This document shows positions 26,075 to 35,116 of a stretch of 64,000 bases of DNA, one piece after another (the first letter of the stretch is position 1; the number at the start of each line of letters is the position of its first letter). Position numbers and translations under genes: made by a program. The notes beneath the pieces were generated by a model. That model saw nothing but the letters and a program-made list of their open reading frames with translations. It was not told where the DNA came from and searched no databases. The stretch is taken from the NCBI GenBank assembly GCA_002722955.1, contig PBMZ01000111.1:22319-86318 (forward strand), given 5' to 3'. The stretch comes from Planctomycetaceae bacterium. Lineage in GTDB: Bacteria > Planctomycetota > Planctomycetia > Planctomycetales > Planctomycetaceae.

Positions 26075-29000
26075 ATGCGACTGAACGACTGGCTCAGACT
26101 TCTCAAAAACAACTTCAAGCTTTCCAGTTCAAGACGCGGCCAGCGGCCACGAACCGCCATCGAGCGTCTCGAAGACCGCAGTTTGCTTGCCGAGCTTAGC
26201 GTTTGCTTGGAGCACCGAAGGCGACAACTTGCCCAACGGAGCACTTCCGAGCTTCCTGTCGAACGAACTAGGGATCATTTCAGTCAACGATGAAGTGGGT
26301 ACGGTGACAACAAATTCCGGTGTGGATGTCGCGCCATCGTTTAACAATGAATATGCACTCTCGGCATTGACCGACACGACGCTGACTGCGGCAATCGATG
26401 CCACCACGACAACAATTCCAGTCGCATCCGTTGCGGCGTTCACACAATTGAATGCCCAAGGGCAAGTGGGCGACTTCAACATCCAGATCGAAGGCGAAGT
26501 CCTAACGGTAGTGTCTGTCGACGCCAATCTGAATACGTTGACTGTCGCCGCTAGAGCAGATGGCGTTCCACACGCTGCGGGTGTCAATGTTCTCGATCTT
26601 TCTCGAGTCATTCGGGCCAAAACCGATGCAGGCGATGGAGGCCGCATCATTCGCGATTCGATCTCGACGTTTAACGCACCGGTGGACTTTGCGAATCAGG
26701 AACGAGTTGGCTTTTATTTGATTCGCAACTCGACCACTTCCAACTTAATCGGCGAGGCACCCGACCCATTCGCGTCTGGATCGCTGAGTGTGGAATCTAA
26801 TCCGACGAACCTTCCGCACACGCGCGATCTCGATTTCGACGGTGTGGATGATGGCGTTGACGGAATCATAACCCAACAGAACGAAACTGCGGTCTTGTTC
26901 CGAGATCGGGCATTGGCGTTCTTCTCGTTCGTGAACGCGAACCCCGATGGCGGGTATCTGGGCAACCCGGCGAAACATCACATTCGCACGGAGTTGGCGC
27001 GGGCCGATCATCGATCCGACGCCATCGACGATCGCAACGACACCGGTGACTTTACTGGTGAGATCATCGTGTACTTCGAGGACTCGTTTGCTCCAAACAA
27101 CAGCGTCAGTGGTGACGGGCCAGGACTTGGTTCGAGTGACTTCGATCAAGGCATTCGCGATGGCGAGGACGCGATCATTCGGATGTTTGATCCGTTTGTG
27201 CAACCGGTTATCTCCGCAGCCAGCCAACACCAAGCCGTGCAGATGAGCACTTTTGATGCTGCAACCGGGCTGCTTGCCATCAATTCAGACGCCGCAAATG
27301 TTTCGGTCAGCGCCGCCGGGGGCAACGTTCAAGTCGTCATCGATGGCATGGTCGATTCGAACTTGGGCACGGTCGCGGCAAATCTTGTCCAACGCATTGT
27401 CATCGCCGGTGGTCGTAGCGCTAACAACATTGATTTGTCGATGGTAACAGCGGCGGACTTCACGAATCTGACCGACATTCAATCCAACGGCTACGGTGGC
27501 GACGACACCTTGATCGGTAGCCCGCTCAACGATTCGCTCTTTGGCGGCGACGGCAACGACTCAATTGTTGGTGGCGGTGGCGACGACGTGCTCGAGGGAG
27601 CCGACGGCAATGATCAACTGCAAGGCAACGCTGGCAACGACACCCTGAATGGCGGCGATGGCAGCGACACGCTCCAAGGAGGCTCGGACAACGATGTCTT
27701 GAACGGCGGTGAAGGTGACGACACCGTCTGCGGCCAGCTTGGTGATGATCAACTCACCGGCGGCAACGGCGACGATCGAATTGAAGGTGAAGGTGGCAAC
27801 GATACGCTAACCGAATCTGCCGATGCGAACTTCACGTTAACGGACGCTCAATTGACGGGAGTCGGCACAGATACCCTGGTCGATGTTCCTGAGAACGTCG
27901 TGCTCACGGGTGGAGCATCGGCGAACCAACTGGACGCATCCGCTTCGTCAACCAATGTCACGTTGAACGGCGGATTATCGAACGACACGCTAATTGGTGG
28001 CAGCGCTGCTGACGTCCTGAATGGCGATGAGGGCAACGATTCGCTCGACGGTGGACCTGGCAATGATACGCTCAACGGAGGCACTGGGTTCGATCGATTG
28101 CAGGGTAACGGCGGCGCTGACGAACTAGACGGTGGCGCTGACACTGATCGCGTTGTCGAGATCGGCGATGTGGACTTCACGTTGGCCGACGCACAAATGA
28201 TGGGCAACAGCAATGACTCGTTGGCAAATGTTGAGCAAGCAGAAATCACCGGCGGCGCATCAGCAAATACAATCGATGTGTCTGGATTTAGCGGCTCGAC
28301 TGAGATCAGTGGTTTAGCCGGGAACGACACCATTCTTGGCGGAAGTGGCGTGGATCAAATCGATGGCGGCAGCGGCGATGATTCGATCGACGGCAACACA
28401 GGCAACGATGTGATCGACGGTGGTAGCGAGAATGACATCGTCGATGGCGGTGCAGGGGCGGACCAGATCAATGGTTCCAGCGGTGACGACCAAATCAGCG
28501 GTGGAACAGAAGCCGACAACATCACTGGCGGCGATGGAAACGACATCGTCAACGGCAACGATGGCGATGACACCCTCGACGGTGGCAACGGCAACGACAC
28601 AGTTGATGGAGGTGCAGGAAACGACACGATCGTAGGAGGACAGGGCGACGACAGTCTCCTCGGTCAGTTCGGCGACGATCAGCTGACTGGCGGGGCGGGT
28701 GACGATGAGATTCAGGGCAATGGCGGCAACAACACATTGGTTGAAACAGCCGATTTTGACTTTGCGTTGGCTCCTAATCAGTTGACCGGAAACGGCACAG
28801 ATACCCTATCGGATATTCAACAAGCTCAACTTACCGGCGGCCCATCCAACAACACGATCGATGCATCAGCGTTTACTGGGTCAACAACTCTTCTTGGTTT
28901 AGGCGGGAATGATACGATTCTCGGCGGCAGCAATAACGACAACATTCAGGGTGGTGACGGCGATGATTCGCTGAATGGCAATGATGGCGACGATTCGTTA

Positions 29001-29120
29001 AACGGCGACGCTGGCGAAGACACCGTGCTCGGAGGACTCGGCAGCGACACTGTTAGGGGCGGGCCCGATAGTGATATCGTCGTTGGCGGTGGGGGCGGAA
29101 CTGATATCGTAATTCAATGA
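26075..29120 (+). pseudogene. Second secreted LEDRSLL/RTX protein, frameshifted near its N-terminus
   Basis: A normal start at ATG 26075 (MRLNDWLRLL) leads into a basic planctomycete signature ending LEDRSLLA near 26160-26187, then drifts into a spurious tail ending at 26293. The rest of the protein continues in the next frame from about 26187 (LAFAWSTEGDNLPNGA) to 29120. One extra base within about 26180-26200 explains this. The body has a segment resembling phage-tail-like TTIPVASVAAF, a domain with LDFDGVDDGVDG and IIVYFEDSFAPNNS, then RTX arrays alternating with three copies of a longer module. It ends GGGGTDIVIQ. Either a genuine inactivating indel or an assembly error; the body frame is otherwise intact over 2.9 kb, so decay must be recent if real. 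Confidence 0.75.
27480..29110 (+). repeat. RTX coding repeats alternating with three long modules
   Basis: Tandem coding repeats of consensus GGxGNDxL (27 bases each) occupy roughly 27500-27800, 27990-28140, 28320-28730 and 28910-29100. Between them lie three related non-RTX modules at about 27810-27990, 28150-28330 and 28740-28920. Each contains a F-L-x-x-Q-(L/M)-x-G segment, then a D-(T/S)-L-x-(D/N)-(V/I) segment and TGG-S-N-x-(I/L)-D. Confidence 0.7.
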
Positions 29121-29141
29121 TCCGTCTTCTGTTCTTCGTGG

Positions 29142-29726
29142 CTAGATTTCGAGCGATTCAACAAGCACTTTTGCGTTTGCTCGCGCCGCTCTCAAATACT
29201 TGCCCGGCAGTTGAAGTGGCGCAAGCGATTCTTGATTGAACCAAATGCAAATGAGTCCGTACGCGACGCTCCAGCAGCGTGCTTTGGTGGCGTTCGGATA
29301 GGCTGCGCGGAGTTCCAGCGCGGTATCTGCGACAAGATCGTCCACATATTCAAGCATCAGCATCCTGACCGTCGTGTGCTGATCACTGGCAGCGATCAGT
29401 GATTCAATGACCATGACACTCTCTGCCGTCTCGAGTGGTTTGGTTGGAAAGAAAAGCGCCAGCAACCGGTCGACTCGATCCGTTTCTGAGTCATTCTCGA
29501 GAAACTCTTGAAAGTGCGTTCGGTACTTGGCAACGACACGCTTGGCAAGCGCCTCGATCAGATCGTCACGGTTGCCGATGTAATGACGCAGAATGCTGCG
29601 TTTCATACCAGCTTCCTCGGCCACTCGCTCGAGCGAACTGCCTTCCAACCCATACTTCGCAACACAAGCTTCGAAGGCATCGAGGATTTCTTTCTGGCGA
29701 ACCTCGGTCAAATCAGGACGACCCAT
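29142..29726 (-). CDS. TetR/AcrR family transcriptional regulator
   Basis: A 194-residue repressor-type regulator. The N-terminal helix-turn-helix domain shows the family pattern: EILDAFEACVAKYG, SSLERVAEEAGMKRS, LRHYIGNRDDLIEAL. The C-terminal ligand domain is divergent, so the inducer is unknown. It is transcribed away from a secreted cytochrome operon, and the 100-base gap holds two related palindromes (29755-29772, 29790-29807) positioned over a promoter, which implies control of the operon and probably of itself. A weak AAGG precedes the ATG. Confidence 0.93.
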   Translation of the reverse strand: MGRPDLTEVRQKEILDAFEACVAKYGLEGSSLERVAEEAGMKRSILRHYIGNRDDLIEALAKRVVAKYRTHFQEFLENDSETDRVDRLLALFFPTKPLETAESVMVIESLIAASDQHTTVRMLMLEYVDDLVADTALELRAAYPNATKARCWSVAYGLICIWFNQESLAPLQLPGKYLRAARANAKVLVESLEI

Positions 29727-29754
29727 CTCGCTGCCTTTTCCTGTGGATTATTTT

Positions 29755-29807
29755 ATTGTCACTGTTGACAATTTATCCCCGCACCGTAGATTGTCAAGGT
29801 CGACAAC
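29755..29807 (+). promoter_or_regulatory. Two TetR operator-like palindromes overlapping a promoter
   Basis: Operator 1 (29755-29772) is ATTGTCA-N4-TGACAAT, a perfect seven-base inverted repeat. Operator 2 (29790-29807) is ATTGTCA-N4-CGACAAC, the same left half and five of seven matches on the right. Their centres are 35 bp apart. A perfect -35 hexamer TTGACA (29765-29770) sits in operator 1 and a TAGATT -10 (29787-29792, 16-bp spacer) overlaps the start of operator 2. Binding would block RNA polymerase on the operon promoter. The regulator starts 29 bases left of operator 1. Confidence 0.75.
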
Positions 29808-29826
29808 AAACTCGCGAGGAATTTCG

Positions 29827-31476
29827 ATGAATGCGCTACCAATCAGCAAACACAAGGCTATGCCAGCCACGATGTTTGTTCTCGTCTTGACTGCCACAAG
29901 TACTTGCAAAGCACAGTCCATCAAGGACGAGGTTTCCTACACCAACGACATTCGCCCTATCGTGAACAACTTCTGCACAACTTGTCACGCGGGCGATGAC
30001 CCCAAAGGCGAGTTCGTGCTTACGAGCTACGCGGACGTTCGCAAGTACGTCGAGAACGGCACGCTGCTTAAGCGAATCAACGATCCGAAAAAGCCAATGC
30101 CACAAGACGGGCTGTTGCCGAAGTACATGCGACGTATGTTTCAGGTTTGGGCCGACAACGGGTATCTCAACATGGGAAAGAAATCGAGCAAACCAAACGA
30201 ACGCAAATTTGCGGACTTCAAACCGCCCAAAATTGTTCCAGTTGACATCAATAAGAAAGGCTTCGACCTGCTGGAGAACATGCAGGGACATTGGGTCGGC
30301 TCCATGTATCTGCTCGGTCAGAACTATGAGTGGATGGCATTTGACTATCGCGCGATCGCTCCCTCACACGTTCACGGAATCTATGAGGGCGGTTCGATTG
30401 GAAACCTGTTTACTTCGTTCTTTGTAACGAACTTCAATGGCAAGCGGACCATTATGGCTCGCAACGGAGGCCTCTTGAATGGCATTTATCGAACGAGTTA
30501 CTTCGTGCTTGATCATGTCGCATACGGTCAACGGCACGGCTACTACCGGCTCGTCGACGCGTATGGCGGCAAAGATATCATGTGGATGGAGTTGACGTTT
30601 ACCGGGTACAAGATTGAGTTCAATTCGTATACCAGCAGATTTGGACTGCCGCAGCCAAAGCTGCATATGAGCTTCCAAGGTAAGCGCATGCACCCCGAGT
30701 TGGCGGCAGCAGCGGCCAAAGCAATTGGCTTGCCGAAGAAGGTCGTCGACTTCGATTTCGCCAAAGGACTTCCGACACCGACATGGGTAGATAAGTATCC
30801 GCTTACCTCGGCGAGCTACATCTGGGAAGAAAAGGGAAAGAGACTGCTTGAGCTTGCGAGAGTCGCGAAAGACCCTTACCGAATCGACCAGATGCCGTAC
30901 GTTTCAAAGCTCACTGTGGCGGTTGATCGAAACAGAACGATCAAGGACAAGAAGTTACACCTTTACCTGTCGAATCGAGCCCTCACGAACAAAGCTGGCA
31001 AGTTCATCACTCAGTTTGGCTATATCCGCTCAAACCTTTTGGATGGACTCCTGTCTTTTCCTGAGATGAGCAGTCAGCAGAGCGAGTTCACTTTCACGTA
31101 CTTGCATCCGGGTGACTACTTTCTCACGGTTATCGCCGACATGGACGCCGATGGTTACCCATCGCCTGGTGATATAACTCACGCCAGAAAGCACGTCACG
31201 GTGAAACCCAAGTCGAGTCAGCGAATCGAAATCAAAAAACATTTCTGTCAGGAATTGATTCGAAAGCTCACCGCCTTTCGTGCATTGTGTTGTTCGTGGC
31301 TCACTTCTATCGAGCCAACGCAAGAAACTTTGCTTGCGCGCATGACGCGCCGTGCCACTCTAAGTATGATCGAGCCTAGATCGCTCGAACACACTGACGA
31401 AGTAGTTGACTCGAGCGAAGCAAACACGATTCAAGCTACGGGCAACTCGCTAAGTGCTCAAGACATGAAAGGCTGA
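29827..31476 (+). CDS. Secreted cytochrome c-domain protein, C-terminus probably frameshifted
   Basis: Exported protein with signal segment MFVLVLTATSTCKAQ and a planctomycete cytochrome c-like domain: heme motif CTTCH in PIVNNFCTTCHAGDD, later a distal PMPQDG segment. The large remaining part (GHWVGSMYLLGQNYEWMAFDYRAI in pieces, YRLVDAYGGKDIMWMEL) matches no domain I can name. The frame is open far upstream, but ATG 29827 with GAGGA seven bases ahead is the start. An A6 tract at 31234-31239 may hold an extra base: with A5 the protein would end EIKNISVRN at a TGA at 31256-31258. As written it gains about 73 residues of unlikely sequence (FRALCCSWL). First gene of a TetR-controlled operon. Confidence 0.82.
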   Translation: MNALPISKHKAMPATMFVLVLTATSTCKAQSIKDEVSYTNDIRPIVNNFCTTCHAGDDPKGEFVLTSYADVRKYVENGTLLKRINDPKKPMPQDGLLPKYMRRMFQVWADNGYLNMGKKSSKPNERKFADFKPPKIVPVDINKKGFDLLENMQGHWVGSMYLLGQNYEWMAFDYRAIAPSHVHGIYEGGSIGNLFTSFFVTNFNGKRTIMARNGGLLNGIYRTSYFVLDHVAYGQRHGYYRLVDAYGGKDIMWMELTFTGYKIEFNSYTSRFGLPQPKLHMSFQGKRMHPELAAAAAKAIGLPKKVVDFDFAKGLPTPTWVDKYPLTSASYIWEEKGKRLLELARVAKDPYRIDQMPYVSKLTVAVDRNRTIKDKKLHLYLSNRALTNKAGKFITQFGYIRSNLLDGLLSFPEMSSQQSEFTFTYLHPGDYFLTVIADMDADGYPSPGDITHARKHVTVKPKSSQRIEIKKHFCQELIRKLTAFRALCCSWLTSIEPTQETLLARMTRRATLSMIEPRSLEHTDEVVDSSEANTIQATGNSLSAQDMKG

Positions 31477-31479
31477 CTC

Positions 31480-32091
31480 ATGAGATCACTTCAGATTGGC
31501 ATAGTGTTCGTCTTGTTATTTGGCGTAACCACGGCCAACGCTCAGACTAAGAAACCCAAGCGTGCCTTGAAGGATCTCCTGACGGAGTTCGCGGGACTTG
31601 TCGCGAAGCAACAGACACTAAACAAATCGCTGACGACTGCTTTCAAGACGAAAAATCAAGCCAAGATCCAAAGCATCGTTGCTGAACAAGGGAAACTCCG
31701 TGAAGAAATCAAGAAGATTGAAGGACCCGCCGTCACACATCTGAAGCAACATGTTCCGCATGACAAGGCCCCCTACAAGAATTACACCTGGGAGTTTCGT
31801 CTTGGTGGCACGGTCTTGTCCGCGTTCCTCAAAGACAAGAATAAAGAAGCAACAAGCAGGCTATATCACCTTGCAAGCGATGAAGAATGGAAAACCCGTT
31901 TTCCAACCGAAAGTTTATTCGGGCAAGGTCGCTGGCTACAAAGCACGTGTCACCGCCGATACAGCCAACGTGCTGCTCGGAAAGTTTGAACTGCAATTGT
32001 GCTTCAGAAGAACGATCGAGTCGCCGGTGCCAACGGTCCTGGGTTTATCAAAGCCATCGACATCGCCGGGCTTGGCCGAAAGTTGAAGTAA
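31480..32091 (+). pseudogene. Small secreted protein with two compensating frameshifts
   Basis: A signal peptide (IGIVFVLLFGVTTANAQ) leads into a Lys-rich helical region (AKQQTLNKSLTTAFKTK) and a beta region YTWEFRLGGTVLSAFLKDK. The frame then breaks near 31840-31850 and continues in the second frame as QQAGYITLQAMKNGKPVFQP and VAGYKARVTADTANVLLGKFELQ. A second break near 31995 returns to the first frame, giving VLQKNDRVAGANGPGF and IDIAGLGRKLK before TAA at 32091. As written the first frame stops at 31989 with a spurious tail. Family unknown. It begins three bases after the upstream gene and is 42 bases before the next, so the three form one operon. Confidence 0.65.
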
Positions 32092-32133
32092 CGAGGAATT
32101 GTCTCAACGCCTTAGCGTCAGGAACATGTTTTG

Positions 32134-33663
32134 ATGAAATACAACTTAGGTTTGCTTGCTTTGTTTGTTTGCTTGAGCGCTGTCACGGTTGCTGGAGAGA
32201 AGTCTAAACCCGCTGACATCGCGTCGCGACGCGAATTGTTTGTTGACGACTACTTGATCGCTTCTCTCAAGAATGCACGACGGCAACTCCATCACCCAGT
32301 GGCTCAGGACATTGCCATCGTTCATGATGCGGAGTGGGAGGGCGCCGGGAGCGGGTATCATTCGATTTTGCACGATGGCGATGTCTACCGAATGTATTAC
32401 CGCGGATCTGCCTTGGGTGTCGAGAACGGGAGGCTAAGACTCGGCAAAGAGGTCTATTGTTACGCCGAAAGTCGCGACGGCATCAACTTCACAAAACCCA
32501 ATTTGGGAATGCACGAATACAAAGGATCGAAGGACAACAACATTATCTGGACGGGAGTCGGCACGCATAACTTTGCTCCCTTCATCGACGCCCGCAGCGA
32601 TTGCCCGCCCGAGTCGCGGTTTAAGGCACTCGGTGGCTTGGCGAAAGAAGGCGGGTTATTCGCGTTTCAATCGCCCGACGGGATGCACTGGTCACTGATG
32701 AGCAAAGAGCCCGTTGTCACCAAAGGTGCTTTCGACTCGCAGAACCTCGCGTTTTGGGATGCCACGGCTGGCATCTACCGAGCCTATTTTCGAACCTTCA
32801 CGAGAGGGACGACAACTGCAAAGCTTTGGGCACCGGAAGGTTACCGAGCCATCCGGACGGCGTCTTCCCGCGACTTTCTGAAGTGGGAGAACGAAGCGGA
32901 CCTAACATATACAGATTCCCCAGAAGAACATCTTTATACGAATCAAATTGGGCCTTACTTTCGCGCGCCGCACATCTTGGTTGGGTTTCCAACCCGATAC
33001 ATCGAGCGAGGCTGGTCCAACTCGATGCGCAAGCTGCCAGAACTGAAGAAGCGCGAGCAGCGTGCAGCCGGCCACTTGCGCTACGGAACGGCCTTGACCG
33101 AGGGCCTCTTGATGGCCAGCCGCAATGGCGTTCACTTCGAACGATGGAACGAAGCCTTCTTGCGTCCCGGCCCTCAACGACCAGACACGTGGCTCTATGG
33201 GCATCAATACATTGGTTGGCATGCTGTAGAAACGAAATCTCGTTTACCAGGTGCTCCGAACGAAATCTCGTTGTATGCAAGCGAAGGATCATGGCACGGC
33301 AAGGGTAACGCGATGCGGCGCTATACCTTGCGACTGGATGGCTTCGTGTCGGTCAACGCTTCGCTGAAAGGTGGCGAGCTGTTGACCAAACCGCTGAAGT
33401 TTTCCGGCAATCAGCTGACATTGAACTTCGCGACGTCGGCAGCCGGAGACATTCGCGTCGAGATTCAAGACGCGGAAGGAAAACCGCACAAGGGCTTCTC
33501 TCTCGAAGACTGCGAACCGGTTTTTGGCGACACGTTAAATCGCACTGTCGTGTGGAAGAGCGGCGCTGATGTCAGCTCGCTAGCGGGTAAGGCAGTCCGC
33601 TTAAGATTCCAGCTTCGCGACGCCGATCTCTACGCACTTCAATTCGTGAAAGCGAAAGATTAA
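32134..33663 (+). CDS. Secreted five-bladed beta-propeller protein, glycoside hydrolase-like
   Basis: A 509-residue exported protein with a short signal peptide (LGLLALFVCLSAVTVAGE). It resembles beta-fructosidase/GH43-type propellers: RRELFVDDYLIASLKNAR near the N-terminus, a YRMYYRG blade segment, YCYAESRDGINFTKP, FQSPDGMHWSLMS, and a C-terminal beta-sandwich (VSVNASLKGGELLTKPLKF, IRVEIQDAEGKP). Proteins of this type are frequent in planctomycetes, and I infer carbohydrate binding or hydrolysis, with no specific substrate. AGGAA precedes the ATG at 32134 by about ten bases. It is the third and only clearly intact gene of the TetR-linked operon. Confidence 0.8.
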   Translation: MKYNLGLLALFVCLSAVTVAGEKSKPADIASRRELFVDDYLIASLKNARRQLHHPVAQDIAIVHDAEWEGAGSGYHSILHDGDVYRMYYRGSALGVENGRLRLGKEVYCYAESRDGINFTKPNLGMHEYKGSKDNNIIWTGVGTHNFAPFIDARSDCPPESRFKALGGLAKEGGLFAFQSPDGMHWSLMSKEPVVTKGAFDSQNLAFWDATAGIYRAYFRTFTRGTTTAKLWAPEGYRAIRTASSRDFLKWENEADLTYTDSPEEHLYTNQIGPYFRAPHILVGFPTRYIERGWSNSMRKLPELKKREQRAAGHLRYGTALTEGLLMASRNGVHFERWNEAFLRPGPQRPDTWLYGHQYIGWHAVETKSRLPGAPNEISLYASEGSWHGKGNAMRRYTLRLDGFVSVNASLKGGELLTKPLKFSGNQLTLNFATSAAGDIRVEIQDAEGKPHKGFSLEDCEPVFGDTLNRTVVWKSGADVSSLAGKAVRLRFQLRDADLYALQFVKAKD

Positions 33664-33686
33664 TTCGATCTCAAGAGGAATACATC

Positions 33687-34106
33687 GTGCCTTGGTACCA
33701 ACGAGAAGTTCGATTACCCGCATACCGCCGCGGTTGTCATATCGTGACGCAACACGTTCGTGAGGGAATGCCGGAGATTGCGGATGTCGAGATCGGATTG
33801 CTTCACGTTTTCAGCATGCACACGTCTGCGTCGCTATCGATCAACGAGAACGCTGATCCTGACGTCCCGATCGACATGGAGTCGGCTCTGAATCACATCA
33901 TGCCCGAGAACTTCCCTTTTCGGCACACGTGTGAGGGCCCCGATGACATGCCCGCTCATGTGAAGGCCTCGTTGATGGGCAATTCGCTGAGCATCCCTGT
34001 CAGCAACGGCCGATTAGCCTTGGGAACTTGGCAAGGCATCTATCTTTGCGAACACCGCAATCACGGAGGCAGTCGCCGATTGGTGCTGACTTTACAGGGC
34101 GAGTAA
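33687..34106 (+). CDS. yjbQ: YjbQ/UPF0047 family protein
   Basis: A 139-residue protein of the UPF0047 family, reported to have weak thiamine-phosphate synthase activity; its main role is unclear. Family markers: GLLHVFSMHTSASLSINENADPDV in pieces, a central HTCEGPDDMPAHVKASLMG, and GTWQGIYLCEHRNHGG near the C-terminus, which provide the metal-site His residues. It begins with a GTG at 33687 and has AGAGGA about ten bases upstream. It abuts the end of the oppF-like gene on the other strand with no spacer, so the two genes converge directly. Confidence 0.93.
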   Translation: MPWYQREVRLPAYRRGCHIVTQHVREGMPEIADVEIGLLHVFSMHTSASLSINENADPDVPIDMESALNHIMPENFPFRHTCEGPDDMPAHVKASLMGNSLSIPVSNGRLALGTWQGIYLCEHRNHGGSRRLVLTLQGE

Positions 34107-35105
34107 TTACGTCACAGGGCAAGCAGCCAATTGGCCGGACTCTTTCTCGGCCAGTTGTGGCACGTCTTTCGAGCAAGCATCAATTGCCAATGGACAACGT
34201 GGATGAAAACCGCAGCCTTTGGGTTTGTTCAGCGGAGAAGGGATCTCGCCTTTGAGCTTGATGCGGTCTTCGCGTGTCTTGCTGGGATTGGGTTGAGGTA
34301 CCGCGGACAAGAGAGCCTGCGAGTAGGGATGCTGCGGCTGTCGATAAACCGTTTCCGCATCACCGATCTCGACCATGTTGCCCAAGTACATGACGGCGAT
34401 GCGATCACTGATGTGATACACAACCGACAAATCGTGCGCGACGAAAAGAAACGTTAGATCGAATTCGTCCTGAAGATCTTGCAGCAGATTGATAACTTGG
34501 CTCTGCACCGACACGTCCAGGGCGGATACCGGTTCGTCGGCGATAATTAATTGTGGGCGCGCCGCCAGCGAGCGGGCGATGCCGATGCGTTGACGTTGGC
34601 CACCAGAGAACTCGTGCGGGTATCGCGTGTCGTAAGCGGCCTGCAAGCCAACCTTTTCCAACAATTCATGAACGCGATTTCGACGAGCGTCCGCGGTCAT
34701 GTCGGTATGAACAATCAGCGGACGTTCGATAATTTCACGGACCGTCATTCGTGGGTTGAGCGAGCTGAACGGGTCCTGAAAGATCATCTGGATCAACTGC
34801 CGATACGGCCGCATGTCGCCTCGAGACAACTCGAGGAGGTTGACGGGTTCACCCTTGCCGTGGAATAGGATTTCGCCCTGTTCGATGACACCGGGTGCTG
34901 TATCTTTCAGGATGTTGCAAATGGCCTTGGCTGCTGTCGTTTTGCCACAACCGGATTCGCCGACGAGGCCTAGCGTCTCGCCTTTATAAAGTGTGAGCGA
35001 GACATCATCGACCGCGCGTACTTCGGCCACCTTATGGCGAAGAACGCCGCCCCAGATTGGGAAGCGAACTGTTAAGTTTCGAACTTCTAACAGTGGCTCA
35101 GCCAT
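34107..35105 (-). CDS. Peptide ABC transporter ATP-binding protein (OppF/DppF type)
   Basis: Cytoplasmic ATPase for peptide uptake. Walker A GESGCGKTTAAKAIC, signature FSGGQRQRIGIARSLA, Walker B LIIADEPVSALDV and H-loop AHDLSVV are all intact. The C-terminal oligopeptide-transporter domain shows PLNKPKGCGFHPRCPLAIDAC, typical of the F subunit. It starts 11 bases after the D subunit and ends the four-gene run permease-permease-ATPase-ATPase. Confidence 0.94.
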   Translation of the reverse strand: MAEPLLEVRNLTVRFPIWGGVLRHKVAEVRAVDDVSLTLYKGETLGLVGESGCGKTTAAKAICNILKDTAPGVIEQGEILFHGKGEPVNLLELSRGDMRPYRQLIQMIFQDPFSSLNPRMTVREIIERPLIVHTDMTADARRNRVHELLEKVGLQAAYDTRYPHEFSGGQRQRIGIARSLAARPQLIIADEPVSALDVSVQSQVINLLQDLQDEFDLTFLFVAHDLSVVYHISDRIAVMYLGNMVEIGDAETVYRQPQHPYSQALLSAVPQPNPSKTREDRIKLKGEIPSPLNKPKGCGFHPRCPLAIDACSKDVPQLAEKESGQLAACPVT

Positions 35106-35116
35106 GATTGATTGCG

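Noticed and set aside
26009..26293. Separate small gene ending before the RTX body
   Set aside because: Only the LEDRSLL part is meaningful; the tail is out of frame, so it is better joined with the following frame as one broken gene.
26075..32091. All frameshifts due to a poor assembly
   Set aside because: Not excluded for the indels at 26.2, 31.2, 31.8 and 32.0 kb, but the Trp-to-stop changes at 8.15 and 8.94 kb are substitutions and long neighbouring genes are intact, so error alone does not explain everything.
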